DNA from: Paulinella micropora
Lineage: Eukaryota; Cercozoa; Imbricatea; Euglyphida; Paulinellidae
Assembly (NCBI GenBank): GCA_019918135.1
Contig: WBZZ01000921.1
Location: forward strand, 200,001-264,000
DNA: 64,000 nucleotides
Reading direction: 5' to 3'
The translations under genes and the position numbers were made by a program. The first letter of the stretch is position 1; every line of letters starts with the position of its first letter. A model generated the notes under the pieces. It made no database searches. It worked only from the letters and a program-made list of their open reading frames with translations, and was not told where the DNA came from. Positions 10,226 through 20,767 of the stretch are shown here, in pieces.

Positions 10226-11323
10226 TCCTGTTCCCGATGATGAAACTCCGGGGCTTGTTTCTTTTTTTTTGGGGGGGGGGGAGAAGGAGCGCACACAGTG
10301 TCTTTGCTTTTCTCTCCCTACCTTTTTCCCTTTTCTATTTCCTGCACACCTTCTTTTTCTTTTCTTTTCCGGGGGGTATTGGGAACGCCGGGGAGGCGGG
10401 GAAACGCCGGGGAGGTGAGTTGTTGGCGCGTGTCCAGGTTCCGCTGCTTGGGCCAACGCTTCTCCGAGCAGGCCCAGCGCCTGCAGGACCAGCCCCGGCC
10501 GCCGGATCGTAGTGCTGTCTCCCGAGCGCTCCTCCAGCTGCCTGACACCCTCTGCCAGCGAGGAAGACAACTCCGCCGTCGCCGCTGCCGGCAGGCGGCG
10601 GCGCTTGCGCGGTGGCACTGCCGGCACTGCCGGCCGAGGTTTGCGCCCAAATTTGCGCGCGCACATGTTGCCGACAAAGAAGACACGTCCGCTGGGCACG
10701 TGTTCAAGCACGAATAGGTCGCTGATGCCCTCACCGCAGAGGCAATGGCTCCGGTGCGAGGAGTCCAGCCTCCCGCGCAGGCACGCGGGCCTAGAAAGGT
10801 CGCCGCCGTTCCCTCCGTCCTTTTCGTCGCCGCCGTTCCCTCCGTCCCCTTTGTTGCCGCCGTGCGAGGAGCTGTCTACGTCCTCTTCGTCTTCTTCTTC
10901 CTCGTCTTCTTCTTCTTCTTCCTCGTCCTCTTCTTCTTCTTCTTCTTCTTCTTCTTCTTCTTCTTCTTCTTCTTCTTCTTCTTCTTCTTCTTCGCCCTGT
11001 TCCTCGACGTACTCGCTGCCGTCCCTGCGGTTTTCGCAGTAGGGCAGGTTACACTCGGCGGCGGCCTCGCACCAGGCCACTACGCGCTTTTCCCGCTTGT
11101 CGAGCAGGCGGAATTGGTCACTCCCTTCTGCTTCGTCGCCTGCCAGCGCGACCAGGACGAGGTCAAGCGGGTACGTGTTTTGGTTGTGTGCTTCCCACAG
11201 CGGCATGACATTTGCACGCAGCTCCTCGCACGGTGGCATGATCTCCTGCGCGCGGCGTGGCCCGCGGCGCGGCTTTTTCTTGGGTTCGCCCTTTGTGAGA
11301 GCTCGACCTGACCTAGTGTACAT
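10226..11323 (-). CDS. nuclear-type acidic protein with a CxCG zinc motif
   Basis: ATG at 11323 (MYTRSGRALTKGEPKKKPRR). Order of parts: a basic N-terminus that looks like a nuclear signal; a helical segment with Cys residues (AWCEAAAECNLPYC); a poly-Glu tract of about 40 residues encoded by (GAA)n at 10875-10990; a Gly/Asp repeat; then HCLCGEGISDLFVLEHV followed by GRVFFVGNMCARKF, a CxC...GxxC arrangement seen in many uncharacterised large-DNA-virus and protist proteins; then a Lys/Arg-rich tail. The zinc motif could bind nucleic acid or protein. The C-terminal tail runs through low-complexity DNA, so the true end is uncertain. Confidence 0.55.
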
Positions 11324-11779
11324 GCGCTGAGCAAAAAAAAAAAGAAAAAACCAGGAAAAATGAAAGACTGTCTACACAAAACAAAAAGAAACAAGAAAGG
11401 GTAAGCAAGCCAGCCAACAATCAGGAAAGTGCTTGGGGGGGGGGGGGCCTCTCGCACAGTCAAGTCACAAAAACACAAACACACACACACATACACATGC
11501 ATTTGCCAGCGGCCACGAGTAGGTTTTCTTTTGTGGCACGATTGCACAACCCAAGACGCGTGATGCTTCTCTCCCTTCAAGGGCTAACCACCCTCGCCCC
11601 CCCCCCCCCCCCGTCCACTTGACAAAAACCACACCCGCGGCCCCCGCGCGCATGAACCTTTTTTTTTGGGGGGGGGGCCGGCCACACGGAGAGACGGGGG
11701 TAGGGGAAACAGCCAGGAAGGGCCCAGAAACCAAGACACCAAGAAAGTTTGTGTTTTTTTTTTGCGTGTAGTCTGACAC
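11324..11779. other. low-complexity divergent spacer
   Basis: Lies between a minus-strand start at 11323 and a plus-strand start at 11780. It has a 13-G run near 11434, a 15-C run near 11598, (CA)n near 11475 and an A-rich start. C-runs read on the sense strand of both flanking genes. Open frames here are compositional. Confidence 0.6.
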
Positions 11780-13003
11780 ATGCAAACCAAGCGTCCATCC
11801 ACCGTGAAGCTGCACACCAGACCGTCGCGCGGGTTCACCCAGCCAGCAGCCGGACAGCCAACAGAAGGAGAATGCGCGAAGAAGCAGACCCACAGGCCCA
11901 AGGCGCACGGCTTCGAGGTGCGCGAGCTGCGCGACGGCCCGCCCGACGGTGCCTTGGTTATCTCGTACTGGCCCACCGAGTACGAGTCTCGCGCCACGGC
12001 GGTCCGCGAGGCCCGCCGGGGTGGCGGCTCGGTCGAGGCGGGCGCGCGCGTGCAGTGGCACGACGAAACATTGGCCAGCGACAGCCGCGCCGCCTGGTTT
12101 CTGGCGTGGGAAGTAACAAGCGGTGCCGAGCTGATCTCGCGGGCAATCTTGGACGGCAAGCTGCAGAGGACGAGGTACCACGCGCACGAGTACAAGGTGG
12201 GCAAGCGCGCCAGAGAGATCGACGGAGTGCTGTGGGCCGAGATCATCTACCGCGGCGAGGACCGCTGGCACGGCAAGAGCCAGTACGCGCCCGTGCCGCT
12301 GTTCGACGCGGAACTACGTGCGGCCGCGGGGATTCTCGACGGGCAGAGCCACGCCAAGCCCCGCGCCATTGACACGTTCAATGGCGCGCGGGACCCTAAG
12401 TTCAAGTAACTCTGCAACGCCGCCATTAGCCGCCACACGCAGGCGTTGGGAGAGACGCGGTCCGGCGGGGTACGGGCGCTGGTGCTAGACGGGCACGACG
12501 GCGCGAGCTGCCGCGTGCTACAGGCGGCAGGGCTTGCGAGCGGTGCAACCGTCTCGATAGATGTGCCCAACTTCTGCGCGGACGTCTGTGACGCGCTCGA
12601 GCGACTGCAACTCTCAGGCGTGCACGTGCACCGCCGCTCGTTGCAGCAGCTGCTGGAGACCGCCAGCACAGAGACGCGCTGGGACGTGGCGTACCTGGAC
12701 TTCTGCGACATGCTGCACGGAAACCTGCGCGGCCTGCGCCTGCTCCTGCCGCGCCTGGACCCGAGGCCCGGCACGCTGCTGGCGGTGACGCTGTTCTGCG
12801 GGCGCGGCGCGCTGGAAAGGCTGACGTACTACGCGGGCGATCTGGAACAGACACGGGCCGTGTACGGCGCGGAACTGGCCGCCCTGCTGGGCCGGGAGGG
12901 CTGGCGGGCGTCCCTGCTCGACTACCGGCCGTCGGGGACCATGTGCTTCTGGCTCTTTCGTGTGTACGGCCGCGCCGCTGCCCCGCCGAGGCCGAGCGAG
13001 TGA
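11780..13003 (+). CDS. two-part protein with a SAM methyltransferase-like C-terminal domain
   Basis: ATG at 11780. The N-terminal part (about 200 residues, GFEVRELRDGPPDG, then AEIIYRGEDRWHG) is unrecognised. The C-terminal part looks like a class I methyltransferase: a motif I-like strand-loop VLDGHDGASCRVLQAAGL, an acidic strand end VSIDVPN, a motif IV-like WDVAYLDFCDMLHGN, and a following strand LLAVTLFC. The substrate cannot be told; tRNA- and DNA-type enzymes both have this layout. The gene ends with TGA and is followed by AATAAA-like sequence at about 13043. It is interrupted about once between the two parts, so two adjacent genes are also possible. Confidence 0.5.
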
Positions 13004-13166
13004 ACAAAAAGTTGTTAAAGTAAGATTCAAAAAAAAAATTGTTTAATAAAAACTTTCCTTGGTTATAATTTTTTTTTACCGTTTGTAAAAGTTTCTTTTT
13101 GGTGGTAAGCAGACTTTGAAATTAGACCGGCCCTAGCTCTCTCATATTAATTTTCTTTGGGATCTC

Positions 13167-15272
13167 TCAGTAAAGAATCCGTTTACGCTCCCAGGAGTCC
13201 GCCAGAAAGCGTAGAGCTAGCGCGGAACCAAGCAGGAGCCAGGCGTCGCCGTAGTAATCGGAGTTTGGTACTATGCCGGCTATGGCCAGCCTGGCCGCGA
13301 TTAGAACGGCGTGCGCCGTGCAGGAACTTTCGGATGGCTGGACTTGAGCGAGCGCCAACTGCCTCCGCACTTGGAATTCAAGTGTACTTGTTGTGAAGCC
13401 CAGCACGGACGACAGCCCGCTAACGGTTCGCAGTTTTTCCTGCAGGTTTGCCACTGCTGCGCAGTTAACCGCAGTGTTAGCATTAGAGTCGCACAGAACC
13501 AGCCCACCTGTCTTGCCTTTGTACAAAACGAACAGGTGGTCCATCATGCCGCACAAAAAGATATCGGCGCCCGCCGAAAGTTTTTGTGCCTCCTGCTCAC
13601 TTATCTTGTGCCCGTCGACACAATACGTACTTTTTGCCTCGGAATGCAGCTCAAGCGCTACGGGGCAAAGACGGCGCGCAGGTTCAAATTTCGGCTCTAG
13701 CTCGTGTAGCATGGCCATGGCGGTTAGGAGCCGCGCCACGGCAGTAGAGACAGTCAGTACCGACGCGCCGCAGAAGCCTTGCTGGCTGTAGAAAAAGTAC
13801 CTATAATTGCGCCAGGTTTCGCGATCACAAACCTGCACCACAGGGTTCAGACGGGCGTCTATTAAGCACAACGCCCCTACCAACAGGCTCCGCAGCATTA
13901 GCAAATGCCGCTGCTCATCTGTCGCGCGCGTCGGTTCGAAACATTTGTCCCAGCCGATTTTCCAATCGTTTGTTAACATGCTCGTAAGCGGACGGGGGTC
14001 TTGGTACTTGTAGGGGGGGACGCGATGACACACAATGGCGGGTGCTGCTTGTTTGATTATTTGCGTAATCGGCACGCACCACCTTTCTACTACAGAGCGG
14101 AATTTGTTTAAGTCGCCGTCGTTTCTGGGCATGGTGGCCACATAACCCAACCGATTTCCCACTAATTCCAGCTGCATGGGATCTAGCGCCCATTCTTTGC
14201 AGTCGAATTCAACTTCGCCACTGGTCGTTTCCTTTGTTTTGGGATCGCGCTCGATGACTGTCTGCGCAGAGAACAGCAGCCGAGGGCTTCTGGGCATCAG
14301 GCGCCTGACGTGCGGGTTCTGCAGCCCGGGCCCACAGAAGAAAAAAAATCTGTGTGTTTCCTGTTCTATGAACTCTACGCTGACGCGCAGGTGCTGCAGG
14401 GCCGGCGGCAAAGACCTTAGGCAATCTCGGTAATCGCTTAGCGTTGCCCTGTGTTTGTTTTCTCTGATGCCCTCGGCCCACTTAGTGATCAAGTCGTGCT
14501 CACTGATTGCGTCCGCCGGCTGGCCAGCCGGAGAGTTTATGCACCTAGGGTCTTCTGGTCTTGGCGCCTCGACCTCCACTCCCCATTGGCGTGCAACCGC
14601 CAATGCTAGGCTGTAGACCCACATGCACCAAGAGCCATACCTAGTTCCTGCCCGAGATCCGAACAAGTTCTGCATGGGCTCTTCCGTGCTTTGAAATGGG
14701 CCCACAAATTTCCCGCACAAGGCCAGGGTCCGCGTACATATGGCCAAGCGCTGCTTATATTCGACCGGCAGCCAATCGCGATGAACATATAACTCGTACA
14801 GCAGCTCGCCTCCTTTTAGCACGCTAGGTGCGGCTTGGTCAAGCAAAAAAATCTCTAGCTGCACTGCGTACGTTTGTTTACAACAACTTTTCTTCAGAGC
14901 AGATTCACTGCACAAGATCTTTTACAGTTCTCTTTCTGCGCCCTTAGAAGCCGCAGCCAATCGTAGGGAATACAGGCAGCGACGTACGTCGCGGCGAAGG
15001 TCGCGCGCACGCCAACTTGTGTTCTCAGCAGGGCTTGATGCCGGTTCACAGGTGGCACAAGCAGCAATGTTTGCGGGCCATAGTTCCGTTCTGGGCGGCG
15101 ACGGCAGATCTACACGAAAGGTAACAAGGGGCTCTGATTGGTGTTTCAGGCAATCTCGTACGCGACCGAATAACTGCTCGAAGCCTTCGCAATGCTTAAT
15201 CTCTACAACTGCCTCCTCTAGCTCTTTTTGAAACAAAGTTTCCGGCATTGTCTTTGTAAAAAAACCCAACAT
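13167..15272 (-). CDS. large protein with candidate Ulp1/adenain-like cysteine protease C-terminus
   Basis: The chosen start is the ATG at 15272 (MLGFFTKTMPETLFQKELEE), about 700 codons, ending in TGA. The first 500 residues are unrecognised. The last 150 residues show the order His-Asp-Gln-Cys expected of C48/C5 proteases: MMDHLFVLY (His), LVLCDSNAN (Asp), then QPSESSCTAHAVLIA (Gln five residues before the Ser-Cys, with a helix after it). Such proteases cleave SUMO-like tags or, in several DNA viruses, process virion proteins. The role here is inferred. About one break is present in the N-terminal third. The leader contains the foldback array at 15.35-16.2 kb. Confidence 0.5.
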
Positions 15273-15344
15273 CGCCTCTTTTTTTTTCTTTGCTGCAGAT
15301 TTGCTTTTTTTTAGTGTGGTTTGGAACGGGGAAAAAAAATGCCG

Positions 15345-16190
15345 AGAGCTACGGACATTTGCCGCAAATTGCGGCACGCAAAGAATTTTTTTTCGGGCGA
15401 AGGATATTTCGGCACATTTGTAGCCACAGAAAATTTTCTGGGGAAAGGATGGGAAAGGGAGGGGTAGCCGCAAGATCCGTCAAGAGCAGTTTCGCGCAAA
15501 TCTGTCGCGAAATACGGTGAGGGTCGTTTTGTCGCCAAGTTCGCCGGGTTCCGGACAGCTCAGAAAAAAAAATCTGTTCATTTTGGCAATGGGGCTAGAT
15601 TGCAGAGCAAAAATTCGGGAAAGATTGGCGGGCGGGGAAAATTACAGAAATCAGAAAATTTTCCCCGCCCGCCAATCTTTCCCCAAATTTTTGCTCTCAA
15701 GCTTAACCAATTGCCGAAATGTCCTTCGCTAAAAAAAATTTCTTCGGTAGCCGCGAAATCCGTCAAGAGACGTTTCGCGCAAATCTGTCGCGAAATACGG
15801 TGAGGGTCGTTTTGTTGCCAAGTTCGCCGGGTTCAGGACAGCTCAGAAAAAAAAATCTGGTCATTTTGGCAATGGGCTAGATTGCAGAGCAAAAAATTCT
15901 GGAAAGATTGGCGAGCGGGGAAAATTAATATTCTTGGTGTATTTTTCCCCGCCCGCCAATCTCTCCCGAAATTTTTGCTATTCAACCTAACGCAAATGCC
16001 GAAATGTCCAAACTTTTTTTTCTCGTTTGTCCAGAACCCGGTGAACTTCGCGACAAAAACGGCTTTCACCGCATTTTGCTGCAGGTTTGCGCGAAACTTT
16101 CTTTCACCGCATTTTGCGGCCACCGAAGAATTTTTTTCAGTGATTTCGGCATTTGCGTTAGCTTTGTGCGCAAGGGTTCGGAGGGGCGCA
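15345..16190. repeat. foldback / inverted-repeat array
   Basis: A 283-bp unit occurs as direct copies starting near 15465 and 15748 (TAGCCGCRARATCCGTCAAG). Each contains a long hairpin: arms at about 15605-15642 with 15657-15696, and about 15887-15926 with 15943-15979. A third, inverted and diverged copy covers about 16020-16130. An exact 18-nt inverted pair encloses it at 15988-16005 and 16143-16160. No protein is encoded. It could be a non-autonomous foldback element or a replication origin-like palindromic region. Confidence 0.75.
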
Positions 16191-16430
16191 AAAAGTATAG
16201 AGAGAATCGAGATGTAGCGGGCGGGAGCAAATCCTTTTTTTTTAAATTCTTCATAGTGACTTTCTTGCGGTCTTCTCGCGCGTAAAACCGCGACGGCCAA
16301 TTTAAACGTGTCAGGGGGGTAGAAAAAAAAGCGCAAACTCGCCAGGCCAAGGAAAAAACAAGAAAGAGACAATCCCCCCTCTCCCCCCAAAAAAAAGAAA
16401 GCGGTCAGGGACGAAGGGGCAGCAGCAGGG

Positions 16431-17225
16431 ATGCAAGAGGCAGCGATCACATTCGCGGCCCTGTGTTCTGTGCCGTTGGGCATGGCCTCCATGATCCGTC
16501 TGCTGCTGGTCCCGCTGCCGGGGGCTCGCACCGTGCCCGTCGTGGCGTTGCTGTTTTGTTGGAGCCTGGCGCACCTGTGCGTGTTGCTTTTGTCGCGGGC
16601 ACCCAACGCCTGCCCGCGTTACCGGAATATCGCGGAGGCCTGCGTGCTGGCCCTGATCTGGCCGGTGCGGGCCGAAATACATTCCCGTTCGCCCACCGGG
16701 CTGCTGGGGTTTGGCCGAAAGCACAACGCGGAGAATTTCTCGTGCGCTGGCGTAGCGCTGTTGTCCGCGCACGTGGGCGCGGCCGCCTTTGCGCTGTACA
16801 AGTCGGCCCGGCCGGTCCAAGCGACCACGGTGGCTTACCAGGCACTAAACCTGCACAGACTAAATCGGGACCAGCGGCGGATGGCGCGTCGGGCGCGTGG
16901 TGGTCTGCACAACGTGCCCCTGCGGGCGGCCGGCCGGGTGGCGTACGTCCGCGAGCAGGCGCGGCTCACGCTGCAGTGGCTGTTTTGCGCCCAGGCACTG
17001 CACGTGCTGTATGCGCTCGTGTGGCTCACGCTCGCGACGATTTCTTGCAGCGGCCTGCCCACGTTACTGCTTGCTACTATCAGCAGCCTGCTCGCTTTTT
17101 CCGAGCTGTGGCTCTGCGCCTGCCAACTGCGCATTTACCACGAGGCCCGCGCGGAAGCCGTCAAGCGCAGGCGGGCGCGGCGCGCGGAGAGCTGCAGCGA
17201 CCTCCTGTCGATCTCGACGGCGTGA
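16431..17225 (+). CDS. multi-pass membrane protein A
   Basis: ATG at 16431, 264 residues, TGA stop. It has about six hydrophobic segments, in order around residues 3-22, 30-52, 67-80, 100-120, 180-205 and 210-235 (for example VPVVALLFCWSLAHLCVLLL and HVLYALVWLTLATI). A basic loop (MARRARGG) sits in the middle, and an Arg-rich tail (AVKRRRARRAESC) is probably cytosolic. Size and layout match two other genes at 19327-20158 and 20768-21637 and one at 49904-50737. No family is recognised. The C-rich leader at 16376-16393 lies on the sense strand. The frame looks whole. Confidence 0.6.
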   Translation: MQEAAITFAALCSVPLGMASMIRLLLVPLPGARTVPVVALLFCWSLAHLCVLLLSRAPNACPRYRNIAEACVLALIWPVRAEIHSRSPTGLLGFGRKHNAENFSCAGVALLSAHVGAAAFALYKSARPVQATTVAYQALNLHRLNRDQRRMARRARGGLHNVPLRAAGRVAYVREQARLTLQWLFCAQALHVLYALVWLTLATISCSGLPTLLLATISSLLAFSELWLCACQLRIYHEARAEAVKRRRARRAESCSDLLSISTA

Positions 17226-17407
17226 CAAAATCGAAGGAGGCAAACCACCGGACACTTAACGTTGTTAACTCTAGACATTAAAAGAAAAAAAAGTCCTTTT
17301 TAATTTTAAATCTCTGGTGATGCGCGGTCCGCCCCCCCCCCTTTCTTCTTTTAAAAAAAGTGTCTTTTTTTTCCTTGTTGCTCTTTTTTTTTGTGTCTGT
17401 GTGTTCC

Positions 17408-18562
17408 CTAACATACTTCTTTGGCGTCTGCGGACGACGGCTTTTGTGCCCGCGCGGCGTCGCCTGTGAGGGTTGGGACGGGCGGTACGACCAGTTCGGC
17501 CCACAAGAGCGCGGAGCCCGCGCCTAGCCGCCAGACCCTCAGTTCTTCCGTTTCCTTGGCGCCAATGTCTAGGCTGAGCAGCGCCAGCCGGCGGCCGCGG
17601 GCAAGTGCCTCGTCGTCGCTGTCGGATTTCGTGAAGTTGAGCCAAGCGCGAACTACGTCACGTTGCTCTGGGGTAGAGCCAGAGCTGCCGGCCTTGTACA
17701 CGGCCCCGTGCCTGAGCAGCAGGCACAGGAGCTCCGGGTCGGGGCTCGCCAGCCTCCTGGCTCCCATGAGCGCCGGGAGGCTGGGGCCCCGCACTTGGCA
17801 GAAGCGGATCGGGTTGAAGCGGCGCCGGGCGGCCGCGCGCAGCGCGCCGTGGAGCACCCGTGCAGGTTCCTGGGAACTGTTGTGCGTCACACAGAAGAAC
17901 GCGATGCCCGAAGCCACGTGCGGGGCCAGCAACCGGGTGCTCTGCAAAACGACGTCTACGGCGGCCTGCACGTCCTGCACCGCGAGGGGCACGAGGGGTT
18001 GCATGGCCAGCTGCAGCAGCGAACAGCTCTGGCTGCACCAGGAGGTATCAACCCTGGCCACCAGCAGCAGGAACTGCAGCGCCTGGCGGTCGTTCCACGC
18101 CGCCGCGTGCACAACCGCTGGGGCGTTCAGGCTGCCGGCCCAGCCGCCAACCACGATGTTGTCGGCGTAGACAATAGAGCTGAGCTCTCCGCCGAGCTCC
18201 CGGAAGAACCTCTGGGCCTGCCAGTGGACCGCTCGCTCCACCAGGCGCATTTCTCGGGTCAACAGCTCTAGCAGCGGGAACGAGCAGGCCCTGCTAAAAC
18301 TACGCCGGTATATCTCTTGGAGTTCTTGGAAGACCTTCGTCAGCTGGAAGCTGTAGCACAGAATAAACTCGAGCAGGTTGTTGCCGGCCGGTTGGCGCCA
18401 GAACGCCAGGATGTAGTATTTCACCTCGGGCCTCGAGCACGTAGCCGGTAGCAGGTTCAGCGTGCAGTCGAGGTAGGATTGCCAGTTCGCCCTAAGCTCG
18501 TTCGCGACATTTGCCGCACGTGCGGGTTCCAGCAGATAACACGCGTGTTGCCTCATCATCAT
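17408..18562 (-). CDS. ankyrin-like repeat protein, tentative
   Basis: ATG at 18562 (MMMRQHACYLLEPARAA), 384 residues, TAG stop; the frame looks whole. It is helix-rich throughout. Two places have the spacing of ankyrin repeats: NAPAVVHAAAWNDRQALQFL and DPELLCLLLRHGAVYKAG. The intervening helices (AVQDVQAAVDVVLQS) would fit degenerate repeats. The C-terminal segment has a Ser/Asp patch (KSDSDDEALARGRRL). There are no membrane segments. The function is probably protein binding. The gene converges with membrane protein A, and both ends are AT-rich. Confidence 0.5.
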   Translation of the reverse strand: MMMRQHACYLLEPARAANVANELRANWQSYLDCTLNLLPATCSRPEVKYYILAFWRQPAGNNLLEFILCYSFQLTKVFQELQEIYRRSFSRACSFPLLELLTREMRLVERAVHWQAQRFFRELGGELSSIVYADNIVVGGWAGSLNAPAVVHAAAWNDRQALQFLLLVARVDTSWCSQSCSLLQLAMQPLVPLAVQDVQAAVDVVLQSTRLLAPHVASGIAFFCVTHNSSQEPARVLHGALRAAARRRFNPIRFCQVRGPSLPALMGARRLASPDPELLCLLLRHGAVYKAGSSGSTPEQRDVVRAWLNFTKSDSDDEALARGRRLALLSLDIGAKETEELRVWRLGAGSALLWAELVVPPVPTLTGDAARAQKPSSADAKEVC

Positions 18563-18940
18563 CCTTCTCGGGACGCCCGCAGCGCAATGGCCGTGCCTGC
18601 ACCCCCCCCCCTAACCTAAAAAACACAAACAGGCATGTACACACCAGGTCCCCCTCCCCCCGCCATTCTCTCTCTCTCTCCCTAAAAAAAAGGAACGGGG
18701 GGAGGGGGAGCGAGTCGGGGGGGGGGGGGGTGGGCAACAAATGAAATCCAAAAAGCACCCAAGTCAAGGGGTGGTTGTGGGGGAAGGGGGGGGGGGCAGG
18801 AACAAAAAAAGAAAAAAAAATCACAGTAGAACAGGGGGGGGGGGGGCAAACAAAAAAAAATCAGAGTACAGTCGCCGCCCCCCCCCCCCCCCTTCCACAC
18901 CTCCGCATCCCAACAAGACGCGCAGAGGGTGGAAAAAGGA

Positions 18941-18971
<31 letters not shown>

Positions 18972-19326
18972 CAAGGCTAGCGGGAAAGACGGAGAAAGAG
19001 AGAGAGAGGGGGGGGGGGGGGGGGCTTTTTTTCTCTTACCAACAGCCGAGAGAGGGCGCCGGCGAAGCTTTGCGGGGGGGGGCCGGGGGTAGAAAATGGG
19101 TGCCCGTAACCAATCGTACTAGACTTGGGTTTTTTTCCCCTAACCCACGCCCCCCCCCCTCCCCCTCGCCCCCCTCCCTCCCGCCTTTCTCCACTTTTGC
19201 GCACCGTCTTCCTTGCAAAAAAAAAAGCAGAATTCTCACTTCCTCCCCCCAAAAATCCCCCCAACCAGGACCGAAAAAGGAGGAAAGCACAAAACAAAAA
19301 AGAAGAAAAAAAAATCCGGACACAAG
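18563..19326. other. low-complexity spacer between divergent genes
   Basis: G-runs near 18718, 18790 and 18835, a C-run near 18878, (GA)n at 18935-18965, another G-run near 19010 and C-runs at 19150-19190. No gene was seen. Homopolymers of nine or more bases make frames here meaningless. Confidence 0.6.
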
Positions 19327-20158
19327 ATGAGCTGGACCGGACGCGTGCAGTGGGCGCTGCCCGAGGCCGAGAATCTCGACAAAACATGATCGCGTGGATT
19401 GTCGTCAACAGCGCGAGCGCGCTGCTGCTCGTAGCCACCGCGGCGTGGCGCCGGCCGTGTTTTGTGCGCACGGAATGTACCTCGCGGCGGTCGCGGTAGC
19501 GGCTCTGCTGCACTACTTGGTGTAGTACGCGTTCTTCTGGCTTCCCTGGACCAACGAGGGCTCCGAGCCAGTCGCAAGCCAGCCGTGGGCGGCCGGTGAG
19601 CTGCTGTTTGTCTGCGCCGGGCTGTTTTTGTAAGACAAGCCGTACCTGCAAAATTCCAGTTCGCTGGCGCTTGGCTGCGCGGTCATGTACTCGCTGGCGG
19701 CGGTGCTGGCGCTGGCGGCGGGATCGGCGGCGGCGGCCTGGGCCCTGCCGCCCGTAGCGCGCGCGCTTCTGTTCATTCCGGCCGTACAGCGCGGCTGCCG
19801 GCGGCTGCTAGAGAAAGCCGGCTCTCAGTACGCGTCGCTGGCCCCGCGGCGACCCAAGGGCTGGCTGATTGGCAAGGTGGCCGCTGTGCTGTACGGTTCG
19901 TGTGTGCTGGGGTCCCTGGACGCGATCACAGAGCACATGAAAGGGGCGCGCCTGCTGGCCTTCTCGGCCACGCTCGGCCTGCTGGCAAGTACGTGGCTCT
20001 TGTTGTTGCAGCCGAGAGCCGCGGGAGTTGACATCATCCCGCTAGCCGAAAACAAACCCCAGTACACCAACGACGGCAAAGAAAAGCATGCTCCTACCGA
20101 GATCAAACTACCGAACGTGGACGAGGACGAAGAAGAAGAAGAAGAGGAAGGACCTTGA
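19327..20158 (+). CDS. multi-pass membrane protein B, interrupted
   Basis: ATG at 19327 (MSWTGRVQWALPEAENLD). Hydrophobic segments follow: IAWIVVNSASALLLVATAA, then MYLAAVAVAALLHYLV, then ELLFVCAGLFL, then MYSLAAVLALAAGSAAAA and LLAFSATLGLLASTWLLLL. The acidic cytosolic-type tail ends with a DEDEEEEEEEG run and a TGA. The overall plan of about six segments resembles membrane proteins A and C on either side. The reading frame is interrupted in about four places in this sequence, so the copy may be broken. No function is known. Confidence 0.45.
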
Positions 20159-20767
20159 GCTTGAAAGAAACGAAAAGAAAAAACAAAGGAACGACGTTCA
20201 GAATTAAAAATTCTTCCGTGAACCAAAGCGGCCCACAGATACTAAAAAAAAAGTTCCCGGCTATGAGAGAGAGAGAGAGAGAGAGTGAGAGAATGCGGAC
20301 CGGCCGTGCAAAAACTAAAGCTACGAGCAGGGGAAAAAAGAAAAGGTGACAGACAGTGTGTAAAAACGGCATACCGGAGGGGGGGGGGGGGTGTGGAGCG
20401 GGGCGAGCTTTTGTGCGGGGTGTGGTTGGGGGGCTTTGCCAGGGAGGATCTTTTTTTTATTATTATTACCACTTGCAGTTTTTTTTAAAATCCTCCAACC
20501 CCCCCCCCCCCCCCAGCCCGTCCCGTCCGATCTGCGCTCAGGGCAACCGGAGGGAGGGGGGGGGGTGGGAACAGGCACACAAGAGGCGCAAGTCTGTCCC
20601 TCCCACCCACGCTCCGTTCCCCTCTCCATATTGTGTGTAGTGTGTGTGTGTTTCGTGTTTGTCCGTACACGGGGGAGAAGGGGGGGGGGGGCAGGCCCAA
20701 ACCATATTTTTGGGGCAGAAAGGCGTGCAACGCGACTTTCATTTTGTTTTTTCTGTCTGTTGGCAAG
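20159..20767. other. low-complexity spacer
   Basis: (GA)n at 20264-20290, G-runs near 20380 and 20687, a C-run near 20500 and a GT-rich stretch at 20633-20660. No gene was seen. It probably holds the leader of the next gene. Confidence 0.55.

Noticed and set aside
10512-11311. Ser-, Phe- or Leu-rich frames opposite the poly-Glu gene
   Set aside because: They are shadows of the (GAA)n tract and of the GC-rich codons of the minus-strand gene.
16311-16845. Arg/Gln-rich frames opposite membrane protein A
   Set aside because: They are antisense shadows of GC-rich codons; the plus-strand frame has a coherent transmembrane pattern.
18682-19092. Pro-, Gly- and Arg-rich frames in the spacer
   Set aside because: They are made of homopolymers and (GA)n and carry no unique sequence.
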